Shown: positions 44,001 to 55,429 of the stretch, piece after piece
Position numbering within the stretch: position 1 is the first letter of the stretch
Layout of the letters: each line of letters opens with the position of its first letter
DNA from: Sinonovacula constricta
Taxonomy: Eukaryota; Mollusca; Bivalvia; Cardiida; Solecurtidae
NCBI GenBank assembly: GCA_007844125.1
Contig: CM017558.1
Span: 23,017,915 to 23,081,914, forward strand
Direction: 5' to 3'
Length of the DNA stretch: 64,000 bases
Made by a program: the position numbers and the translations under genes
Notes under the pieces: model-generated
What the model was told of the DNA's origin: nothing
Seen by the model: only the letters and a program-made list of their open reading frames with translations
Database searches by the model: none

Positions 44001-47000
44001 AAAGATCCAGTTCTTCTTCAACCCAATATATGTATTGTGACATTCGTATATTGTATGTAGAACTTGAATGATTTGTAATACATGTCATCATGTTGCAGAA
44101 ATATTGCTGATCCAGATATGCTAGCTCCCAGCAGAAGCCGACTGATCTGTAGGGCCTATCTATACTGTTTGTCAAAGCCTGATCACTTTGTGCTAGCTAC
44201 ATGAAAAGATGCCTAGATATAGTGTTAAAGTCCCAGTAGCAAAAAGTGCAGATCCTGATCCTACAGCACCCAGCTGAAGTTAGCTGATCTGATCATTTTG
44301 TGCTTAGCATGCTATTGGATAGTATTTTAGTATCCTGTATCTCTCTGTTTTAGGCTAGTCATGGACACGAGCTTGGCAAGGATGACTTGAAAGAAAATTC
44401 ATCGCTATTTAAGTATGCCATGTACACGATGGCCCATTCAGAGTTCTTTCTTGGTTTTATCGCCTCGCTGTCTATGATTATCCTATCTGAAATAGGAGAC
44501 AGAACTTTCTTTATTGCTGCCATCTTGGCCATGCGTCACTCACGATTGGAAGTGCTGGCTGGAGCCCTGGGAGCTAATGTCTTAATGACAATATTATCTG
44601 GTAATATAATTTTGGGGTAATATAATAATTTAATTTTTATTATTAAATTTAGAAAGAAATTAATCTGTGTTTTAATCACTATTGTTATTTTAAACATTTC
44701 ACCCACACATAATAGAAAGCTAAGCTGGAGCTTTTGTCCCCATACTGTGGACCTCTTGAGCAGACTAACATGTTGCTGGCTACAATGTTGACATTGCTCA
44801 CCAAGTTAGACTAATCTTGTAGTGTAATCCAGTATAGCCAGGAACATGTTAGTCCTGTTGGTCTGTCTGTAGCTAAGATTTTCCTGGGTTTTTTCTTGTC
44901 TTTCATTGGTCATATTTTGATAAAACGGTACAAGACTGGTTAGTACCAACCCAGATGCACATATCATTGAAATGTCCACACCAGCTTGATTTTACATGTG
45001 TTATGGTCTTTTTTTTAATTTATGGTAATATTAGCATAGAAAGTAGTTTTCGTTTCATTGTATAATGTCATTAATAAACTTATTATTGACTTTGATTGAA
45101 ACTTCTCTTTTTCAGGTCTTCTGGGATATGCTACTGCTATTATTCCTCATATACTGACACACTTTATATCTGCTTTACTTTTCCTGGTATTCGGTCTGAA
45201 AATGATCCAAGAAGGTAAGTTAAATACATTTTTTTCATATTTTAATTTTAAAGTCTTTGCTTTCTAAACTTATATTTCTTTCAAAAAGTCTTAATATTAG
45301 TTTTACTTCAAGTGATACATTTGTTCTAATCTTGTATGCATTACCTATTAATGATTACAAAAGTTAAGTGAATTTTTATTATCACTTAACATTTTACTTG
45401 TAAATATTCCATAGTGACACTCTTTAATCGTGCTAGTGTCTTATACTTACCCATGTCTTTGTACATATGTTTGGTCATTGTTATAAACTTATTTAAATGT
45501 GTTACATAAGTTGCACTTTCACGACTATGGAGAGTTTGTCAACTTGCAGTTTTCATTGTTTGTGGAAAACCCAAGAGAGATGATTGGTTAAACATCTAAC
45601 ATGCTTAAATTAATTTGCAAGATCATCAAAGCTCTCAGTAAGAGCACAACACCACCAACTTACAAGAACCAACTAGGAAACCAGCTATGCATTGTTGGTG
45701 ATGTGCTGTAGTGCAACCCCTATATTATGGAATGCTCACTGAAATTTGCACATGGGGGAAAGTTTGTTTTGCAGACTTTCTAAACCTGATCGATACTGGT
45801 CCTTATTCGGTAAAAGGTGCTCTATTTTATGTTTTTATATTTATTTGTGTGTGTCTGTAACTTTCAAAATAACTTTGAAAATAAACATTAAGATACTGTA
45901 AAAACACATACTACGTTCGAGAAAAATATTATCTGAACAATACTTGTTTGTGTAATGTGAGGCTGCTGCACATGTGCATTTTCTGCTAGTGCTAGTTTTA
46001 TAGTTAATTATTATAATTTTACATTTTTTCTACATATGTAACATCTTCAGAAAACCTATTAAATGGTGTCGGTTTTTGCTTTTCATTTTGTTTTAAACCA
46101 TTCTATGGTCTCAGGAATATAATTTATATATATATTTTTTTCTCGAAAAATTATAGTATACTGAAAACTTTCAAATAAAATCCATAACGTTTCAAGTGTC
46201 TTTGTACTTGCTCCCATATTGCTGTAATCTCTTTACATCTCCAACTTTTTGCCTCACCTTTGATGCTTCACATCAACGACTTTTCTTGCGTTAAACTGTC
46301 CCAACCCCAGAGAAACATTTGATGTTACATGCAGCAGCCAAAACAACTATCCACATGCAAGTTGTTAATGAACTGCGATTGAAAGGGCACTTACTGCTTG
46401 GTCCACAACTCCCCATTATAGTTTTACATGTATATGGATTTATTGAGTGTCCTCCATCTGAAACTGTTCTGATTCTGTGTTTCAGGTTGGTATATGTCTC
46501 CAGATGAAGTATGTGTGATTCTGTGTTTCAGGCTGGTATATGTCTCCAGATGAAGTATGTGTGATTGTGTGTTTCAGGTTGGTATATGTCTGCAGATGAA
46601 GTATGTGTGATTCTGTGTTTCAGGTTGGTATATGTCTCCAGATGAAGTATGTGTGATTCTGTGTTTCAGGCTGGTATATGTCTCCAGATGAAGTATGTGG
46701 GATTCTGTGTTTCAGGTTGGTATATGTCTCCAGATGAAGTATGTGTGATTCTGTGTTTCAGGCTGGTATATGTCTCCAGATGAAGTATGTGTGATTCTGT
46801 GTTTCAGGCTGGTATATGTCTCCAGACGAAGTATGTGTGATTGTGTGTTTCAGGTTGGTATATGTCCCCAGATGAAGTATGTGTGATTCTGTGTTTCAGG
46901 TTGGTATATGTCTCCAGATGACGTATGTGTGATTCTGTGTTTCAGGCTGGTATATGTCTCCAGATGACGTATGTGTGATTCTGTGTTTCAGGTTGGTATA

Positions 47001-50000
47001 TGTCTCCAGATGACGTATGTGTGATTCTGTGTTTCAGGTTGGTATATGTCTCCAGATGAAGTATGTGTGATTCTGTGTTTCAGGTTGGTATATGTCTCCA
47101 GATGAAGTATGTCTGATTCTGTGTTTCAGGCTGGTATATGTCTCCAGATGAAGTATGTGTGATTCTGTGTTTCAGGTTGGTATATGTCTCCAGATGAAGT
47201 ATGTGTGATTCTGTGTTTCAGGTTGGTATATGTCTCCAGATGAAGTATGTGTGATTCTGTGTTTCAGGTTGGTATATGTCTCCAGATGAAGTATGTGTGA
47301 TTCTGTGTTTCAGGCTGGTATATGTCTCCAGATGAAGTATGTGTGATTCTGTGTTTCAGGTTGGTATATGTCTCCAGATGAAGTATGTGTGATTCTGTGT
47401 TTCAGGTTGGTATATGTCTCCAGATGAAGTATGTCTGATTCTGTGTTTCAGGCTGGTATATGTCTCCAGATGAAGTATGTGTGATTCTGTGTTTCAGGTT
47501 GGTATATGTCTCCAGATGAAGTATGTCTGATTCTGTGTTTCAGGCTGGTATATGTCTCCAGATGAAGTATGTGTGATTCTGTGTTTCAGGTTGGTATATG
47601 TCTCCAGATGAAGTATGTGTGATTCTGTGTTTCAGGTTGGTATATGTCTCCAGATGAAGTATGTGTGATTCTGTGTTTCAGGTTGGTATATGTCTCCAGA
47701 TGAAGTATGTGTGATTCTGTGTTTCAGGCTGGTATATGTCTCCAGATGAAGTATGTGTGATTCTGTGTTTCAGGTTGGTATATGTCTCCAGATGAAGTAT
47801 GTGTGATTCTGTGTTTCAGGTTGGTATATGTCTCCAGATGAAGTATGTCTGATTCTGTGTTTCAGGCTGGTATATGTCTCCAGATGAAGTATGTGTGATT
47901 CTGTGTTTCAGGTTGGTATATGTCTCCAGATGAAGTATGTGTGATTCTGTGTTTCAGGTTGGTATATGTCTCCAGATGAAGTATGTCTGATTCTGTGTTT
48001 CAGGTTGGTATATGTCTCCAGATGAAGTATGTGTGATTCTGTGTTTCAGGTTGGTATATGTCTCCAGATGAAGTATGTGTGATTCTGTGTTTCAGGTTGG
48101 TATATGTCTCCAGATGAAGTATGTGTGATTCTGTGTTTCAGGTTGGTATATGTCTCCAGATGAAGTATGTGTGATTCTGTGTTTCAGGTTGGTATATGTC
48201 TCCAGATGAAGTATGTCTGATTCTGTGTTTCAGGTTGGTATATGTCTCCAGATGAAGTATGTGTGATTCTGTGTTTCAGGTTGGTATATGTCTCCAGATG
48301 AAGTGTGTGTGATTCTGTGTTTCAGGTTGGTATACGTCTCCAGATGAAGTATGTGTGATTCTGTGTTTCAGGTTGGTATATGTCTCCAGATGAAGTATGT
48401 GTGATTCTGTGTTTCAGGCTGGTATATGTCTCCAGATGAAGTATGTGTGATTCTGTGTTTCAGGTTGGTATATGTCTCCAGATGAAGTATGTGTGATTCT
48501 GTGTTTCAGGTTGGTATATGTCTCCAGATGAAGTGTGTGTGATTCTGTGTTTCAGGCTGGTATATGTCTCCAGATGAAGTATGTGTGATTCTGTGTTTCA
48601 GGTTGGTATATGTCTCCAGATGAAGTATGTGTGATTCTGTGTTTCAGGTTGGTATATGTCTCCAGATGAAGTATGTGTGATTCTGTGTTTCAGGTTGGTA
48701 TATGTCTCCAGATGAAGTATGTGTGATTCTGTGTTTCAGGCTGGTATATGTCTCCAGATGAAGTATGTGTGATTCTGTGTTTCAGGTTGGTATATGTCTC
48801 CAGATGAAGTATGTGTGATTCTGTGTTTCAGGCTGGTATATGTCTCCAGATGAAGCTCAGGAAGAATATGAGGAAGTTCAGGCTGAAATTAAAAAGAAGG
48901 AAGATGAGGTATGTTGTATTGACCCTTATCATGATACATTTATAACAACTGAATCTAAATTCTAGTTGTCTGATGGCATCTTTGTATAGGTGGTTGGATG
49001 AAAAGATAAAGGTTTTACAAAAAAGGGTGTATCCTTGCCACTCGGCTCTTGATAAGAGCTGCCTGATCAGAATCAACTTTATTTTTCGAAACCTAAGTTT
49101 CAATATGAGTAAAATTGTTGCAAAATTTATGTTATGTTTATGGCAGACAAAAATTTAATTGTTTAATCTTTGTTTCACAGAACTTTGGAAATATTTAGAC
49201 ACAAAATGCGTTAATCTTGGCAGTTATTCTTACTTTTAAGCATAAGTATTTAATACACTTTTATCCAAACTTTGTAATGATATTATTTTCATTTACAATT
49301 AGTTATATTACTGCATTGTAATTTTAACTGACATAATAACTGGTTTGTTTTGAGCACAAGTGATAAATTTTATGATTCCAATATGATTACATTCTTCTCT
49401 ATTTGAGCGTAATTATTTATTAATCAGTAGCTCTGTCAATATTTTGTTAGATTGTGAACAAGTTTATGTAACATATGTTTGATAAGTTAACTCTTTTTTT
49501 TATTTGATGGAACCACCATCAGGAGGGGATATGTTTTATGTTAAAGGTGGTATTTGGATGGAATGGGATTAGCCAGCATTTTTGCAGATACTGTGCAGCG
49601 ACATTTTCCTCATTATAGCACAGGGGCACTTATGAGGTGCCCAGGGGCTGAACCCGGCCGGTCCATTATACTGACACAGACGAGTCAGGTGTAATGCTGT
49701 CCCCTTAGCCCCAAGCCTTAGGAGGGAAGCCACTACTACCATATTTAAAGTCTTTGGTTTGACCTGGCCGGGGTTTGAACCCACGACCTCCCGATCTGCA
49801 AGCCAATGCTCTACTAAAAGGTGGTACCCGACAGTTTGCCTATATCTTATAGATATAACAATATCAGACCTTTGTTTGGGGTATTTGTACATAATTTCTG
49901 CAGAAAAAAAAAAGTCATACATTAGTCTAAGCTTTGATGATTTTCAACAGTATCTCAATGTAAGGGCAGTAATACTTGGTAATCAACACTAAAATGTTCA

Positions 50001-53000
50001 TTCTTTTCAAATCTATAAATAAGAACAATTGGTATTCCTGCTAAGAATAGACATTGACGTCACAACAAATGACTTGGATGAGCTAAAACATAAGTGGTCA
50101 CATGGTTTTGTTAGTTTGGCTCAGATAAGAAATACATGTTTGAAATGACAATTGTGACGTTATGGTTCACTTTTCAGACAGGTGTAGACATCAATAAACA
50201 ACATTTTGTGAGAACAAATGGGTAACAATGTTTATTTATTATGATGTTTAATGAAAATATTTTTGGTCCAAACTGTCGGATACCACATTTAATGGGGTAA
50301 AAGGTGTTTCCATCAAGTAAAGGGTTAAATCACAGATTGTGGTCAATGTTCTGTCCATATATAGCATCAACTACAAACAATCATACAGTTTTATGTATTA
50401 GTCCCTCTATTTCATTTGCTTTTAGCTTTTGACCTCATCACAAGACAAGGGTATTGTTAGAGGCAAAAGCAGAAATTTTCTGTATACGTTGTTCAGTGCC
50501 GTGTTTTTGGAGTCGTTTGTTCTCACGTTTCTCGCCGAGTGGGGAGACAGATCTCAGATAGCGACCATCATCCTAGCTGCCAGAGAGGTACAGTGTGATG
50601 TGGATTTTATAAGGCTTATAAATATAATACTTAACATAATACTTTCAAAAATTATAATAAGGTTATTATGATAATGGTTATAATAATTATGATAAAAATA
50701 TTAATAATAATAATCAGAACTCTAGATTTAAGGGAAAAGGGCGCCCGTCTCTGAGAAGTAGAGTCGCGGTCTTGTTACTCCTCTGACTGCTCACCTCTCA
50801 CCACATTAATTCGAGTGTCAGTCTAGGTGAAGGATTAAATGTGGGAAGGTCTTCTAGCAAGACCTTCCGTGAGATGGTGGTTCTTCCCAGACATTTGTCT
50901 GGAACCTTCCTCCACCAAATTGCTGAATGTCCCAGTCATGATCATTATTGGTTGCTGTGATGTAGTTGTTAAAAAAAAACAAATAAATAAAAACAAAAAA
51001 ATAGATATAATGGAATAACTTATGATAAGATATAATTATATATTCTATAATTTCTGTGGTGTCTACTTTAGCATGTTCCATATTGCCATTTACGTCCAGA
51101 TCTTTTTATAAAAACATGGTAAGAAAGGTCAATTTTCAGTGTTTAAATTATTTCCATTTTCAATATTATTCTAAATTATTTGTTTGAAATCTTTTACATT
51201 CTGTTTATGGTACATTGACATCTACTGTATGGCTTGTACACATAATTATGCTTGTTTAATAAGGTGTTGTTTTTTTTTCTTGCTAAAAAGGAAGTTAAAT
51301 TTTACTTTGCATGTACCGGTATACTGTACGTATCAATGTTTAATACATCTTTTTGTTTTCCCAGGATGTATTGGGTGTAATTATTGGTGGATTTATTGGC
51401 CATACTTTATGTACTGGACTGGCTGTTGTTGGGGGTCGAATCGTAGCAGCCAAGATCTCAGCTCGAACTGGTATGCTCATCTTTGGATAATCAAGTTTTT
51501 CTTCCATTTCCAAAAACATGATTTAAATTACTTGAGACACAGTACCCAAAGTTCAGATCCTGGTCAGACAATGAGAGCTGGCTTAAATGGATCTCTACTT
51601 CATGTACAAGCCAGAAGTTGAAATTGAAGTTGTAAAATAACAAAATGTTACATTTCATAAACTCATCATGTTTATTCTATCACCACACAGCATCTTACGT
51701 GTTGTGCATCTATGCCAATTAATATTGTTCCATAGTGAAATATCTACGGAGCTATGGAAATCCTTTTTTTTCTACTTGTCCATGGGCAAGTTGACTTTCC
51801 AAATCTATTTGTCCATTACCAAATTCTACTTGTCCAGATATAAATTAATATTAATTGAAATTTAGGTAGGACATGTATCCATTCAATATGCATAGAAGTT
51901 ACAAGTAGACAACTTAAACATATTTAAAAATTATTTTTTAATTATGAATTTTTCCACATTTCACATGATTTTTATCAAACACATCAGCTGGACATTGCTA
52001 ATGTTAATCCCCACTATGTTTTATAGATTTGTTAGAAATTAACTTTTAATAAAAAGTTACTAATATGAAAAGCATTATACAACAAATAATAAATTGTCCA
52101 CAGACAACTTAGATGAAAAATTCCGCTGGTCCAACAATGAAATTGCCTGTGTCGGGCAAGTCGGGATTCTGCACCCTTGATCTGTTAACTGTTTCAAAAA
52201 GCTCTCGCTAGCACTTTGCACCATAGGCTTACATTACAAGTTTAAACATTGTTGACCCTCGCGCAGCATACTTGGGCTTCCTGACAATGGGGTACATTGG
52301 TAAAATAGGAATTGTCTCCCTTGTTAGTTACTATCAGAGGTATTCCAAACAGGTAGGTCCTTGTAGTTGGAATTCTTGGACTTTATCTCTGTACTTTTGT
52401 AGATATGGCTATTACAAACAGTGAAATGTCTTACTTTTGCAAAAATTTAAGCTTAAAATCCAATTAAATACTTATGGAGATTTGTTACTTAAAAAAGAAA
52501 ATGGAAGTGTTTGGTGATGATGGTTAACCTGGGTATCATCACAAGAAAGGCAGAAAAGTCAACATACACTCCAAATAGAACAAGTAAAATAAAACAGAGT
52601 AAAACAAATTAAAGGACCTTCTTGTATTCAGGGATTATTCATGAGAGACTGATTAATTTCTCACATTCCCAAACAGCAATTTATTGTTTTTCCTCATAAC
52701 TCATTTCACTGACATCAAACATGGCATTGCTGTAGATGGTGTACACTATGTATCATGTCATGTTAAACTTATATTAGTTCACAATTGACTCTTTGTCTGA
52801 TGTGGATCATTTTATCAACACTACCTGTGTCATTTCCTTTAAATTAGCTTAAAGGCTTCAGCGAGTTTTTTGCCTTAATATACAGTAATAATATTGGTAT
52901 ATATTGCTGTGTGGTAGTTTTTATTTAATTTTCAGGGTAATCACCCTTTTTTTCATTACTTTCTTCATTCAGTTCGAAAACATGCTTGTATAACTTTAAA

Positions 53001-53265
53001 TATTTTGAGGTAGCTTGCTCAGTTTGATAGCTCTTATGATCATAGACAGCGAGAAAATAAGTAGGTAAAGTAATAACATTGATTGGGTCACTTCAGATAA
53101 AATGTATTCAAAATGTGATGCAAATGTTGTATGAATAATTAATTGTAGACATATTGAAAATACATATTAAACAGGATGTTATCTTTTCTATTTTCAGTAA
53201 CAATCCTAGGAGGTATCATGTTTATCCTGTTTGCTGTCGTAGCCTTTGCAGTGGGCCCAGACTAG
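41053..53265 (+). CDS. TMEM165: TMEM165/GDT1-family Golgi cation transporter, copy B (7 exons plus one candidate)
   Basis: Exons 41053-41151, [41763-41825], 44354-44600, 45116-45214, 48832-48908, 50426-50587, 51365-51470 and 53198-53265 (TAG 53263) give 306 residues, or 285 without the bracketed exon. Exon boundaries and phases equal those of copy A; exon 5 is two codons shorter (LLTSSQDKGIVRG against CLTSTQDIETGIIRG). A hydrophobic leader starts MKLKIVSLFLCVSW. Family signatures are EIGDRT at 100-105 (K to R relative to copy A, allowed in the family) and EWGDRS at 233-238. Expected role: Mn2+/Ca2+:H+ exchange in the Golgi membrane. Intron 3 ends in the 46-bp repeat array, so the acceptor for exon 4 is the last of 52 similar sites. 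The intron before exon 2 contains a LINE tail. A poly(A) signal AATAAA is at 53438. Confidence 0.93.
41298..41346 (-). mobile_element. SINE fragment with tRNA box B, minus strand
   Basis: On the minus strand GGAGGTCGCTGGTTCAAACC then CTGGCCGGGTCAACC continues into CAAAGACTTTAAA. It matches the head-body junction of the SINE at 49555-49814. Intron 1 of TMEM165-B. Confidence 0.6.
41763..41825 (+). CDS. Candidate extra exon (21 codons) of TMEM165-B
   Basis: A 63-bp segment sits between a pyrimidine-rich acceptor (TTTGTTTGCCTGTGCAG) and a near-consensus donor (AAAG|GTGAGT). It is phase 0 at both ends, like the intron it lies in, and has no stop: TALDEAYLLKYEAGNNNICSK. It would lengthen the luminal linker between the leader and the first helix. 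No equivalent was found in copy A intron 1. It may be a constitutive or cassette exon, or an unused exon-like sequence. Confidence 0.55.
42640..43690 (+). mobile_element. 5'-truncated L1/Tx1-like LINE, 3' end
   Basis: Intact 3' coding part at 43033-43653. Upstream to about 42640 related peptides (KKHIFYEDWYKK-type, FDQLTYLYNRKRTDLYN) appear in shifting frames, so that part is broken. It lies on the sense strand within the intron before exon 2 of TMEM165-B. Confidence 0.65.
43033..43653 (+). pseudogene. LINE ORF2 C-terminal fragment (206 codons)
   Basis: It reads IDWRSIYSNIYQSTIDTTLR...FQYKFLMRKIPTNKSLFKY and then a Cys-His knuckle LCTFC...ESLEHLFWEC...LW, the arrangement at the C-terminus of L1/Tx1-type ORF2 (zf-RVT-like). 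The reverse transcriptase and endonuclease domains are absent, so this is a relic. The ATG at its start is an internal Met, not a true initiator. Confidence 0.7.
43907..43971. repeat. GA-rich microsatellite
   Basis: Interrupted (GA)n with ATGG spacers. Confidence 0.85.
44764..44853. repeat. Hairpin-forming inverted repeat in TMEM165-B intron 2
   Basis: ACTAACATGTTGCTGGCTA (44764-44782) is mirrored by TAGCCAGGAACATGTTAGT (44835-44853) with one mismatch and a 52-base loop. A related, more decayed arrangement (CTTCTTCAGCA...TAGCCAGCAACATG...GAAGAAG, 19568-19665) occurs at the equivalent place in copy A. Confidence 0.6.
46471..48855 (+). repeat. 46-bp tandem array carrying the exon 4 splice acceptor (52 acceptors)
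   Basis: The unit is the end of intron 3 (GATTCTGTGTTTCAG), the first bases of exon 4 (GTTGGTATATGTCTCCAG, then ATGAA) and GTATGTGT. The first acceptor is followed by base 46486 and the last, true one by 48832; 2346 bases are exactly 51 periods, and spot checks at 46946 and 47866 stay in register, so there are no net indels. Units differ by few substitutions, mainly GTTGG/GCTGG and GTGTGATT/GTCTGATT. GAA|GTATGT in each unit is a plausible 5' splice site. Copy A has a single such unit at 21648-21685. Reading through from any upstream acceptor meets TGA in the second unit entered. Confidence 0.97.
49555..49814 (-). mobile_element. tRNA-derived SINE, minus strand
   Basis: On the minus strand TAGAGCATTGGCTTGCAGAT, then GGGAGGTCGTGGGTTCAAAC (box B) and CCCGGCCAGGTC form a tRNA-like head. 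It is followed by TATGGTAGTAGTGGCTTCCC and a body ending near GCTGGCTAATCCC. The 5' end of the head is cut where the MITE at 49818 begins. A head-body fragment of the same family lies at 41298. Confidence 0.7.
49818..50289. mobile_element. 472-bp MITE with TAA duplications (PIF/Harbinger-like)
   Basis: Inverted ends AAGGTGGTACCCGACAGTTT and (reverse complement of right) AATGTGGTATCCGACAGTTT lie between TAA at 49815-49817 and TAA at 50290-50292. A 3-bp TWA duplication is the PIF/Harbinger signature. Related copies are at 4531-4884 and 27373-27431. Intron 4 of TMEM165-B. Confidence 0.75.
50738..50984 (+). mobile_element. tRNA-derived SINE, near full length
   Basis: Head GGGCGCCCGTCTCTGAGAAG, box-B-like ATTCGAGTGTC, body AAATGTGGGAAGGTCTTC, AGACATTTGTCTGGAACCTT and tail ATGATCATTATTGGTTGCTG, then an A-rich end. 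Intron 5 of TMEM165-B. Confidence 0.75.
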
Positions 53266-54143
53266 AGTGTAGCAGCAAGGCTTCTATACAAAACCAACAT
53301 TTCCTCACAGTTGTTGACTGGACATGTGTGTGTTGCATTTCATTGAGTGTATGATCCCCATAAACATATATTTCCCAATTATGGATTTGACAAATTGTCT
53401 TTGTTGTTGTTTGGAGTTTAACATTGTGTTTTCTTGCAATAAAGGGCCTGTGATTGCACCATCTAGGCAAGTTAAGCAAGTGTTTTTGGCACATCTCCAG
53501 ACTGTATGAAGCATAAGATTAATTATACATATATTAAATTCACACATTACACCAGAAAAGTAAACTATTAATTAATTTATGATTGCTATTGATTATGAAT
53601 TTAGACATTAATTTTTGTTTGTCTTGACATACATGTACTAATATTGTTAAAACATTTAGCGTAACTTTTAAGAAAATATCATTACAACCAGTATGTTTAA
53701 TACAAGTATATAAAAAATAACCAGACTGTAATCCTAGTATTCATTAATATAAGTATTAATATTAAAACATTACACTAAGCCTGACTTTGTTCATGTATTA
53801 TACAAAGATGTTTTGTTGTTGTAAATGTCATTAGTTTTTTGTATCTATGGAAGACCTGTTTCAAATATTTTGTATTCTTGCAAATTACTATCAGACATCT
53901 AGATAAGTGAGGAAAATTGACTTTATTCCAGTAACATTCCGTACAATTATTACACAAACCTTGTACAATGGGTACAGTCTGCTCTAGGTACATGTATGAA
54001 AGAACCAGTTTATACACAGACTGCAGTGTAATGTAAAGAAATGGTAGTGGTAAAGTTCCCTTGCTAATGCTCAAGCAAGTATAAGGATAGTTCCAAGACT
54101 GGCCAGAATAATGTGACTGGGTGTTATATCATGTCAGGTGGTA
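53266..54143. other. 3' UTR and flank of TMEM165-B
   Basis: Contains the 3' UTR (AATAAA at 53438) and AT-rich sequence. No further exon was recognised. Confidence 0.4.
53438..53443 (+). promoter_or_regulatory. Candidate poly(A) signal of TMEM165-B
   Basis: AATAAA about 170 bases after the stop, at a similar distance to the one in copy A. Confidence 0.5.
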
Positions 54144-54240
54144 ACGACATGCTATACGCAGTGAAAGCGACACTATATGTTAGCTTCAAGTGGGTACTGT
54201 CTCCAGATAGCTAGCTAAAAGATTGTTGGTTGAATGATAA
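54144..54240 (+). repeat. Dispersed repeat R2, copy 3
   Basis: ATGCTATACGCAGTGAAAGC, TTCAAGTGGGTACTGTCTCC, then a GTTGGTTGAATGATAA tail that runs directly into the following minisatellite. Confidence 0.6.
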
Positions 54241-54772
54241 TGCTAAAGATCATTAGTTGATTGATAATGCTAAAGATTGTTGGTTGAATGATAATGCTAA
54301 AGATTGTTGGTTGAATGATAAACTTAAAGATTGTTGGTTGAATAATGCTTAAGATTGTTTGTTGAATGATAAACTGAAAGATTGTTGGTTTGATGCTAAA
54401 GAGTGTTGGTGGAATGACAAACCCAAATATTGTTCATTCAATGATAAACATAAAGTTTGTTGGTTGAATGATAAACCTAAAGGTTTGTTGGTTGAATGAT
54501 AAACTTAAATGTTTGTTGGTTGAATGATAAACCTAAAAGATTGTTGGTTGAATGATAAACCTAAAGATTGTTGGTTGAATGATAATGCTAAAGATTGTTG
54601 GTTGAATAATGCTAAAGATTGTTGGTTGAATGATAAACTTAAAGATTGTTGGTTGAATGATTAACCTAAAGATTGTTGGTTGAATGATAAACCTAAAGAT
54701 TGTTGGTTGAATGATAAACCTAAAGATTGTTGGTTGAATGATAAATCTTAAGATTGTTTGTTGGGTGATAAA
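54205..54772 (+). repeat. Minisatellite, about 25-27 bp unit, about 22 copies
   Basis: The unit is AAAGATTGTTGGTTGAATGA followed by TAAACCT. Some copies lack ATGATAAACC-type segments and are shorter. The unit is nearly the tail of R2 (TGTTGGTGGGATGATAAACC in the copy at 21345). Confidence 0.9.
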
Positions 54773-55429
54773 CTTACCAAAATAACAAATAATTAGTCTA
54801 TTAAAATGATTATACTGCTACATTATCATTACACTCATTATATCATACCAACATAAATTTATTTAGTAATATTCCACCAAAACTTGTCATTTGTGATGAT
54901 TTTTTAAGCCGAAATGTTGTGTTTTTGCTGTGATAGTATTATGTATGTATTAGATTTCTTTGTTACATTTTTGTTAAATTTGGTCTTGCATAAAAGATCA
55001 ACATGCTACATAAACATTTTATGTTGTGTTAACTGTACTGTACAGCATTGTTTTTGGAAATTCTTTTTCTAATCTTGCCTCATATGAAGGTTAAGGATGT
55101 TTTTTTATATTTTTATATGGATATTTCTGATAATTTTACTTTTTTAAAATTCATCTTTTTGGTTGTAACCATAGTAACTTCTGTATTCTTATCATTTTTA
55201 AGAATTGATGATTGTCATTTTTTTTAATGTTAGTTTTAATTAATATTTTAATGAGATTGTGTCTGTGGCACTTTAGTATAATTATACAATTAATAATTAA
55301 AATTTGTTTAATTAGACCTCATCATTTACCCATGTGTTTGATAAACCAAACTAAATCATGAATTGTTATTATCTGTCATAGCAGTTCATGAACATATGCC
55401 ATTATTAAGATGTATGTCATATAATTGGG

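Noticed and set aside
51750..52180. Possible terminal-inverted-repeat element with CTTGTCC/GGACAA-like ends in TMEM165-B intron 6
   Set aside because: The paired segments were too short and irregular to define ends or a target duplication.
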